A DNA stretch of 5,227 nucleotides, taken from positions 1-5,227 of the forward strand of contig DANA01000067.1 in the NCBI GenBank assembly GCA_002508495.1, written 5' to 3'. Positions 1 to 4,483 of the stretch are shown one piece after another. A model generated the notes under the pieces. That model was given only the letters and a program-made list of their open reading frames with translations. It made no database searches and had not been told where the DNA came from. The translations under genes were made by a program, and so were the position numbers. Every line of letters begins with the position of its first letter. Positions within the stretch are counted from its first letter, which is position 1. This stretch comes from Methanoregula sp. UBA276 (GTDB lineage Archaea; Halobacteriota; Methanomicrobia; Methanomicrobiales; Methanospirillaceae).

Positions 1-907
1 CAAACCGCTCATCGAGAGGAATATCTGCACTCTTTCCCCGCTGGAGGGGGTCGGGGTCCTGCCGTGAAGATTCGAACCGTTCCTGGAGCGGGATTTCTGC
101 ACTCCTCCCGGGCGATACCGTTCCCTGCCCGTCGCGTTTCACCCGCTCCTGAAAAGGAATTGCATCGCTCCTCTTCACCGTATTTGCCCGGGTTTCATCA
201 TACCGGACTTCGCTGTCCGGAATGAACTCGATATCAACCTCGCGATCACGGTCGCGTACTGCCCGGCCTGCAGGTGCGCTTTTCCTGCCGGGGACACCGG
301 GGCTTCCCTGCCGGATGGTGTTGACCTGGCTTCTGACACGGTCTTCCTCATCCATGGCGCTCCATTCCGTAAACATCAGGAACTGGAGGAATGCCTCGGG
401 TTCGCGGAAGACGGCTATGTTGATTCCTTCAAAGAAGATCGTCCGCAACACTTCCCCGAACCATCCCCCGGCCCGGATGGTGACCGTATCCATCTCGTCC
501 TCGAACAGATAGACCCGTTCGATCTCGCCATCCCGCCCCCATTCGGTTTCGGAGATTCCTTTCCCCTCAAACGAGAAGGTCTTGCCTACCTGCCCAAACC
601 TCCCGCCTTCGCGGACGGTGATGACCCAGCCCCCCTGCTCATAGCTGAACTTCCGCGGGGGCTCGCCAGGGGAGAACGTCTCTTCCAGCATGCCCATCCG
701 GTCAAAGATGAACCGCCGGAGGATCCGGTCCGGCCGGGCCGGGTCGTGTTCGGTCATCGTATCCGATGCCGGGTCGAACCGGTACAGGCGTTTCAGGTTC
801 TTTTTCCCGTCAAGAACCCGTACCCCTCCGCTCCCGTACTGGTAATAGCGGGTTATCGTGTTGTTCTTCCGCGTGCCGGCATACTCAGTGATGACTGCAT
901 CGGTCAT
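1..907 (-). CDS. Hypothetical protein with degenerate YD/RHS-like units and C-terminal short motif repeats (3' end cut by window)
   Basis: I do not recognise this gene. The frame is open for 302 codons from the ATG at 905-907 to the left edge, so the C-terminus is missing. An in-frame TGA four codons upstream makes this ATG the first possible start, and a GGAGTGA Shine-Dalgarno lies 9 nt before it. Residues about 66-145 carry two units resembling YD/RHS repeats: FDRMGML then FSYEQGG, and FSFEGKGI then YLFEDEMD. Within them, residues 96-118 and 142-164 align as a tandem pair at 46-residue spacing, sharing T, R, GG, FG, V, T, F and FEG. Residues about 185-240 are highly charged and probably disordered. 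From residue 246 a motif [RK]S-x-x-IP-x-x-ER-[FV] recurs three times. No signal peptide or membrane segment is visible, so it is probably cytoplasmic. The YD assignment is inferred from pattern alone; that the gene is real is much surer. Confidence 0.8.
   Translation of the reverse strand, partial: MTDAVITEYAGTRKNNTITRYYQYGSGGVRVLDGKKNLKRLYRFDPASDTMTEHDPARPDRILRRFIFDRMGMLEETFSPGEPPRKFSYEQGGWVITVREGGRFGQVGKTFSFEGKGISETEWGRDGEIERVYLFEDEMDTVTIRAGGWFGEVLRTIFFEGINIAVFREPEAFLQFLMFTEWSAMDEEDRVRSQVNTIRQGSPGVPGRKSAPAGRAVRDRDREVDIEFIPDSEVRYDETRANTVKRSDAIPFQERVKRDGQGTVSPGRSAEIPLQERFESSRQDPDPLQRGKSADIPLDERF
2..172 (-). repeat. Three direct copies of a 33-bp motif coding [RK]SxxIPxxER[FV]
   Basis: The copies lie at 140-172 (RSDAIPFQERV), 74-106 (RSAEIPLQERF) and 2-34 (KSADIPLDERF), 22 and 24 codons apart. 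The two leftmost copies share 25 of 33 bases, so the similarity holds at DNA level too. The spacers are unrelated and rich in charged residues, Gly and Pro. Residues 229-234 (IPDSEV) may be a decayed fourth copy. The array reaches the window edge and may continue. Repeated short motifs in a charged linker suggest multivalent binding of one partner, which is inference only. Confidence 0.75.
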
Positions 908-916
908 AAGACGCGT

Positions 917-923
917 TCACTCC
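917..923 (-). promoter_or_regulatory. Shine-Dalgarno for the left-edge repeat protein
   Basis: The minus strand reads GGAGTGA here, with 9 nt to the ATG at 907. It resembles the usual anti-16S complement GGAGGTGA with one base missing. It supports the chosen start and implies a transcript with a real leader, unlike the apparently leaderless genes further right. Confidence 0.5.
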
Positions 924-1007
924 ATCGCTGTTTTTCAAGATACGGTCTCTTTCGCGGGCAGAAATAGTTTCTTCTCCCATTCAGTCCGCGTTCTGGTGTT
1001 TTTTAGT

Positions 1008-1034
1008 TGCGGGAGTAAACTTCATTCTCCCGTA
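1008..1034. repeat. Inverted repeat ahead of the RDD gene
   Basis: TGCGGGAG at 1008-1015 pairs with CTCCCGTA at 1027-1034, 8 bp with one G-T wobble and an 11-nt loop. It ends 20 bp before the RDD ATG, in the 147-bp gap between two divergent genes. Position fits an operator for a repressor or a hairpin in the RDD leader. A T-run at 999-1004 just upstream could belong to a weak TATA element (TTTTTTAG), but I could not define a promoter with confidence. Confidence 0.4.
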
Positions 1035-1054
1035 CTGCCAATAAGACCGGTAGA

Positions 1055-1591
1055 ATGGCAGACCAGAACCTGAACCCTGAACCAGTCTGTGTCAGCAAAG
1101 GGCCGGAGAAGGTCCTGTACCTGGCGAAATGGAGCGCCCGGTTCTGGGCACTTGTCATCGATGTCATCATCATCATCCTGTTCTGGAATATTGTAATTGG
1201 CATCTTCGACCAGGTCTGGGAACTGCCGTTCCTCTGGGAGTTCCGGCACCCGCAACTGCCGGCAATCGGCCTTGAGACGATCCTTGTTTTTCTCTACTGG
1301 ACACTCATGGAAGGGTTCCGGGGGCAGTCAATCGGCAAGATGGTGATGAACCTGCGCGTGGTGAACCGCGACGGGTCAAAGATCTCGTACCGGACTGCCG
1401 CCATCGAGAGCATTCCCAAGGCATTTCTCAGTTATCCTCTCCTCATTGTCCTTGCCCTCGACTGCCTGATCGGCTGGCTTGCTATGCCGAACACCAAATT
1501 GCGGGTCTTCAACCGCATCTCGAACACGATCGTGATCAAAACGGATTACCAGGAACCCGACGGGATCGTGTACGTGAAGGAGAAGGAATAA
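1055..1591 (+). CDS. RDD family integral membrane protein
   Basis: This is a 178-residue polytopic membrane protein. The RDD signature begins with R29 and D36 in RFWALVID, at the start of a first membrane segment (about 30-51). A second segment spans about 71-88 and a third about 123-144. Between the last two is the conserved RDD loop GQSIGKMVMNLRVVNRDG (90-107). The distal family motif, which normally carries the third signature residue Asp, reads NRISNTIVI here, with Asn157 in its place. The length is normal for a single-domain RDD protein. The family is widespread in the cytoplasmic membrane, and some members are proposed ion transporters, but the substrate here cannot be inferred. The ATG at 1055 gives a short hydrophilic N-terminus before the first segment; no strong Shine-Dalgarno is visible. 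The gene is monocistronic, divergent from the left gene and convergent with the deacetylase. Confidence 0.9.
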   Translation: MADQNLNPEPVCVSKGPEKVLYLAKWSARFWALVIDVIIIILFWNIVIGIFDQVWELPFLWEFRHPQLPAIGLETILVFLYWTLMEGFRGQSIGKMVMNLRVVNRDGSKISYRTAAIESIPKAFLSYPLLIVLALDCLIGWLAMPNTKLRVFNRISNTIVIKTDYQEPDGIVYVKEKE

Positions 1592-1655
1592 CTGCCCTGC
1601 TGCCGGAATCCCGAACGGAGGGGGCAGGACACCCCGGGCAGGATCGCGGTACGTA

Positions 1656-1696
1656 CCTGCACGGGATCACCCGTGCAGGAAAAAATGAACTTTTTT
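1656..1696. terminator. Two-way hairpin terminator between convergent genes
   Basis: CCTGCACGGG (1656-1665) and CCCGTGCAGG (1670-1679) form a perfect 10-bp stem with a 4-nt loop. A6 (1680-1685) and T6 (1691-1696) follow. On the plus strand the hairpin precedes the T6 that would end RDD transcripts. On the minus strand T6 from 1685 to 1680 lies just before the hairpin, and archaeal termination relies mainly on such T-runs. A6 and T6 can also pair, extended by GG/CC at 1678-1679 and 1697-1698, competing with the main stem. The palindrome GGTACGTACC (1648-1657) abuts the stem. The rest of the 1592-1719 gap holds only short G/C repeats (gggcagga at 1622-1629 and 1636-1643). Confidence 0.7.
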
Positions 1697-1719
1697 CCCG
1701 TGTTACCGGACCGTTGAGG

Positions 1720-2703
1720 TTATTTGAGGCGGTGGATCTTTTTTGCCAAATTCACTCTCATTCTCGTTGCAGGGCGGGGTTCAGGACCCGCCGGTATTCT
1801 GCCCGGGTTTTTTAAGGCCGCGAAAATATGTGCAACAGCATCGCCATGCGAGGGGCCGTACCCTCCCTCCAGGATGAGTCCCAGGCCGGCATCGGTCAGC
1901 CCGGTGAGCAGCGAGGTCAGGGTAAAAAAATCCTCCGGCTGGATATTCATACCACCCAGCGGGTCGTCACCCAGGATGTCCTGCCCTGCCGAAACCAGGA
2001 TGAGATCAGGGCAGAACCGGGTAACCGCCGGAACAAAGACCTCGGCAAAAACCGCCTGGTAATCCGCAAGCGACGATCCGCCAGGCAGGGGAATATTGAT
2101 GGTGCAGCCTTTCCCGGTCCCGTTCCCAATCTCGTCAATATTTCCCGTAAACGGGAAGATCGGGTCCTGGTGAACGGAGCAGTACAGGACACGGTTGGAA
2201 AGGTAAAAAGAATTCTGGATCCCGTTCCCGTGATGGACATCCCAGTCGATAATTGCGACACGATCAACGCGGTCAAGAGCAACATGGGCAGCGATGGCTG
2301 CGTTGTTGAGAAGGCAGAACCCCATGGCCCGGGTCCGTTCGGCATGGTGTCCCGGGGGCCGGACAAAGGCAAAGGCATGTTCGCCGGCAAGGGCAGGATC
2401 AATCACGGCAATCGATCCCCCCGCCGCCCGGCACGCCACGTCAAAGGAGTGCGGCGTGACATAGGTATCGCCGTCGAGATGGGTGAGGGTATCGGTATCC
2501 GCACACCGTTCTTTAAGCCAGGTAGTATAATGCGGGTCGTGGATGCGGTGAATGTCGGAGAGATCGGCGGGTTCACAGGAGATCCGGCAGACATCCTCCG
2601 GAATACCCCGGATTGCTTCCAGCAGGCGCTGGTGAGACTCAGGATGGAGTGGGTTGTCATGCAGGGCGCATGACAGATCAATGATTGCAGTGCTCCGGGT
2701 CAT
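1720..2703 (-). CDS. Histone deacetylase superfamily protein (class II / acetoin-utilization / acetylpolyamine amidohydrolase type)
   Basis: This is a 327-residue Zn-dependent amidohydrolase of the arginase-deacetylase fold, spanning nearly the whole chain. Visible motifs in order are HPESHQR (20-26), RPPGHHAE (115-122) with the active-site pair H119/H120, GFCLLNNAAIAA (128-139), DWDVHHGNG (153-161), SAGQD (238-242) and EGGY (279-282). The expected zinc ligands are D155, H157 and D242, and the transition-state tyrosine is Y282, so the enzyme should be active. Family members remove acetyl groups from lysines or small amines; the substrate here is unknown. The usual SAGFDAH block reads SAGQDIL. 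The ATG is the only start that keeps the N-terminal HPE region. No Shine-Dalgarno or TATA box is visible just upstream, and the lipoprotein stop is only 21 bp away, so it is probably transcribed from that gene's promoter. A basic tail (KKIHRLK) ends the protein. Confidence 0.93.
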   Translation of the reverse strand: MTRSTAIIDLSCALHDNPLHPESHQRLLEAIRGIPEDVCRISCEPADLSDIHRIHDPHYTTWLKERCADTDTLTHLDGDTYVTPHSFDVACRAAGGSIAVIDPALAGEHAFAFVRPPGHHAERTRAMGFCLLNNAAIAAHVALDRVDRVAIIDWDVHHGNGIQNSFYLSNRVLYCSVHQDPIFPFTGNIDEIGNGTGKGCTINIPLPGGSSLADYQAVFAEVFVPAVTRFCPDLILVSAGQDILGDDPLGGMNIQPEDFFTLTSLLTGLTDAGLGLILEGGYGPSHGDAVAHIFAALKNPGRIPAGPEPRPATRMRVNLAKKIHRLK

Positions 2704-2724
2704 GGATGGTATGGTTGGTGAACT

Positions 2725-3423
2725 TCAGGCAAGTCTCCAGACACCCCGCGTTGTTGCATCGGCATTGGCAACAACATACAGGGTCTCAACCGGGAACGAG
2801 GCAGGCACTTCATAGATCAAAAATCCGCTGGCAGTGTTGCTCTTTCCCGGCTGGACATAGCCCCCGGATCCGCCGGTGCCGATCTGGAAATCATACTGGC
2901 GGCCCGATTCACCATCAACGATCGTCTGGCCGCTTCCAACGGTCGTGTAGGACGTGGTGGTTCCGTGACTCGCGACAACGATCTGGGATGGCGCGGGAGC
3001 ATAGACCGCTTCCTGGCCGGTTCCTTCAACCTTCAGGTAGACGAACAGGAAGGTGTTGCCGTCCTGCGGGGTCAGGGTATTGTAGCCTTTCTGGGTCTCG
3101 AGCGGGTCAGCGGATTCCAGCTTCTCCCGCGGGCTGTTCCACGACGGATCCGTCCAGCTGAAGGTGGGCCGGAACGTGGAGCCGGTAACGGTCAGCTCGC
3201 CGGTCTTCTTGCCGCTGCCGAAGGCTACCGGGGTATTGAGCGCTGATGCACCCGGGAACGGGTCCGGCGTAGGTGTGGGCTGCAGGGTTGCCTGAGCCGT
3301 TTGCACAACCGCGGGCGTTGTCGGAGTGACCGTTGGGGCAGAGGGTGCGCTACCGGTACATCCACACGCGGCGGCAAGCAGTACCAGCACGGCAAGCAGG
3401 ATTACGGGGACAAAAGGTTTCAT
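2725..3423 (-). CDS. Secreted lipoprotein with DUF4352-like immunoglobulin-fold domain
   Basis: This is a 232-residue predicted surface lipoprotein. Residues 1-19 form a signal peptide (MKPF then a Leu/Val/Ala-rich core) ending at AAAC, with Cys20 the likely lipidated residue; Cys22 is an alternative. A Thr/Pro/Ala linker (about 23-58) tethers the domain to the membrane. The globular part has features of DUF4352: a strand of type DGNTFLFVYLKVEGTG (121-136) and QPGKSNTASGFLIYEVP (191-207), the PG...G...YEVP pattern typical of that fold. The frame stays open upstream to an ATG at 3501, which would add 26 residues and overlap the archaemetzincin stop. I prefer the ATG at 3421-3423 because it gives a standard signal peptide and has a TATA box about 29 bp upstream. 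No enzymatic residues are apparent. Its role is probably binding or envelope structure, which is inferred. Confidence 0.85.
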   Translation of the reverse strand: MKPFVPVILLAVLVLLAAACGCTGSAPSAPTVTPTTPAVVQTAQATLQPTPTPDPFPGASALNTPVAFGSGKKTGELTVTGSTFRPTFSWTDPSWNSPREKLESADPLETQKGYNTLTPQDGNTFLFVYLKVEGTGQEAVYAPAPSQIVVASHGTTTSYTTVGSGQTIVDGESGRQYDFQIGTGGSGGYVQPGKSNTASGFLIYEVPASFPVETLYVVANADATTRGVWRLA

Positions 3424-3448
3424 ATGCAAACGATCGGCATGAGAGATG

Positions 3449-3456
3449 ATAAATAT
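3449..3456 (-). promoter_or_regulatory. Archaeal TATA box for the lipoprotein (and probably deacetylase)
   Basis: The minus strand reads ATATTTAT, within CGATATTTATC, in the 71-bp gap downstream of archaemetzincin. Its centre is about 29 bp from the ATG at 3423. Archaeal TATA boxes sit about 26-27 bp before the transcription start, so the transcript would begin only a few bases before the ATG and be essentially leaderless. This favours the MKPF start over the longer reading. Confidence 0.6.
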
Positions 3457-3494
3457 CGTGCTGATTATCAAAAACCACAACGACAGGTACGCGA

Positions 3495-4046
3495 TCAGCA
3501 CTCTTCGATATATCCTGCACGGCGCGCTTCGAGCTGTTCCCGGCAGGCAGGGCAGAGATTTTTCTTCTTCCGGTCCAGTTCATCGAGGGTGTCGGGCTTG
3601 AACATGATACATTCGGGATCCTCGCAGTGGTGCAGGCCGAAGAGATGCCCGATCTCGTGTGCTCCTTCTTTCACGATACGGTCAATATAGTCATCATCGT
3701 TTCCCTGCAGGTTATAATATTCATTATTCAGGCGCGAGGTAGAGACAACCCCCACTCCCACGGATTCCCGGGCAAGACCGAATACAAACCTGTTCCCCTC
3801 CCGGAACAGGTCCTGGTGGACGACCAAAAGAACGGGATCGCGGATGTTCTGCCGCCGCTTGTATGCCTGGATGCTGTCGAGCAGTGCCTGGGCATCCACC
3901 TGCCGGCGGATCATGTCCATGCCGGCAATACGCACCGGATTTTCGGATACCGTTGTCTTCAGGCCAAGAAGCGAGGAGATGCACCGCGCAACCGGCATCT
4001 GGAGGCCTTCGGGAGACAAAGAATCCCAAAAGATATGGACATGCAT
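3495..4046 (-). CDS. amzA: Archaemetzincin (zinc metallopeptidase)
   Basis: This is a 183-residue archaemetzincin, a short metzincin-type zinc protease of archaea and eukaryotes. The signature is complete: H130-E131-I-G-H134-L-F-G137 with the third zinc ligand H140, where E131 is the catalytic base. It is followed by C141, C146-I-M148 and the C165-P-A-C168 pair. The four cysteines are the family's second zinc site, and M148 is the metzincin-type methionine. The spacer between M148 and C165 is 16 residues, one fewer than the published family pattern as I recall it. There is no signal peptide, so it is a cytoplasmic enzyme. Its natural substrate is unknown. The start is supported by a TATA box (TTTATA) about 29 bp upstream and by a normal N-terminus (MHVHIFWD). 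It is divergent from the UPF0146 gene, with 17 bp between start codons. Confidence 0.95.
   Translation of the reverse strand: MHVHIFWDSLSPEGLQMPVARCISSLLGLKTTVSENPVRIAGMDMIRRQVDAQALLDSIQAYKRRQNIRDPVLLVVHQDLFREGNRFVFGLARESVGVGVVSTSRLNNEYYNLQGNDDDYIDRIVKEGAHEIGHLFGLHHCEDPECIMFKPDTLDELDRKKKNLCPACREQLEARRAGYIEEC
4031..4037 (+). promoter_or_regulatory. Possible weak TATA element for UPF0146, inside amzA
   Basis: AGATATG, preceded by an A-run (4028-4031), has its centre 30 bp before the UPF0146 ATG, the spacing seen for the two better TATA boxes in this window. It lies inside the first codons of amzA on the other strand. The match to TTTAWA is poor, so the support is mainly position: no other A/T-rich candidate lies nearby. 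Confidence 0.35.
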
Positions 4047-4063
4047 CGCAATGATCTGTTGGA

Positions 4064-4483
4064 ATGGACTCCTATAAACATATTGAGCACCGGATCGGCG
4101 GGTACCTGGCAGGACGGTACAGGAGGGCTGTCGAGGTCGGAATCGGCAAGAATACCGATGTCGCCATGATGCTCGCAGATGCAGGGGTCCTGAAAGGGTG
4201 CACCGACATAAAAAATGCTGATCTTTCCCCCGGCCTCAACTATGCCCGGGACGATATTTTTGTCCCGGACCTCTCCCGGTATGAGGGGGCCGACCTCATC
4301 TACGCAATCCGGCCGGCAATCGAGATGGTCCCCCCGCTTATCGGGCTGGCACAAAAGATCGGCTGCGATATGATCGTGTACCATCTCGGGTTCGAGGTGT
4401 ACGGGGATGGGGGAGAGATCCTCGACTGCGGGGTACTGCTTCACCGGTACTGGAGACGATCAGAACCCGTCAAAGAGCGTTGA
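4064..4483 (+). CDS. UPF0146 family protein (Rossmann-like, putative nucleotide or SAM binding)
   Basis: This is a 139-residue member of UPF0146, an archaeal family without an established function. The conserved core is visible. VEVGIG (23-28) is a glycine-rich loop after the first strand, as in SAM-dependent methyltransferase folds. TDI (47-49) follows at the end of the second strand, with DDIF (63-66) and LIYAIRP (78-84) after it. The length is typical. The fold suggests a cofactor-binding protein, but no catalytic motif is evident. The ATG at 4064 lies 17 bp from the divergent amzA start and has no Shine-Dalgarno, which fits a leaderless transcript. The 3' end (SEPVKER, stop) overlaps the rfcL 3' end by 24 bp on the opposite strand. 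Confidence 0.9.
   Translation: MDSYKHIEHRIGGYLAGRYRRAVEVGIGKNTDVAMMLADAGVLKGCTDIKNADLSPGLNYARDDIFVPDLSRYEGADLIYAIRPAIEMVPPLIGLAQKIGCDMIVYHLGFEVYGDGGEILDCGVLLHRYWRRSEPVKER
4073..4078 (-). promoter_or_regulatory. Archaeal TATA box for amzA, inside UPF0146
   Basis: The minus strand reads TTTATA, centred about 29-30 bp from the amzA ATG at 4046. That spacing predicts transcription starting about 3 nt before the ATG. The element is embedded in codons 4-5 of the UPF0146 gene on the other strand, because the gap between the genes is too small to hold it. Confidence 0.6.

Noticed and set aside
2..172. The direct repeats as a CRISPR-like or integration array
   Set aside because: Copies are imperfect, in frame, and differ mostly as coding sequence would; the spacers are coding as well.
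222..512. Plus-strand open frame (96 codons) in the left-edge region
   Set aside because: Its Ser/Arg/Pro-rich product is a shadow of the minus-strand gene, which is open for all 302 visible codons with a Shine-Dalgarno and internal repeats.
1828..2673. Long open frame (281 codons) on the plus strand opposite the deacetylase
   Set aside because: It has no recognisable domain, an odd low-hydrophobicity composition, and lies wholly over a gene with clear catalytic motifs; long antisense frames are common in GC-rich DNA.
2685..3161. Plus-strand open frame opposite the lipoprotein
   Set aside because: Its product is Arg/Ser/Cys/Gly-rich with no domain pattern; it is a shadow of the lipoprotein gene.
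3424..3501. Longer lipoprotein start at 3501
   Set aside because: It would add 26 residues ahead of a complete signal peptide, overlap amzA, and place the TATA box inside the coding region.
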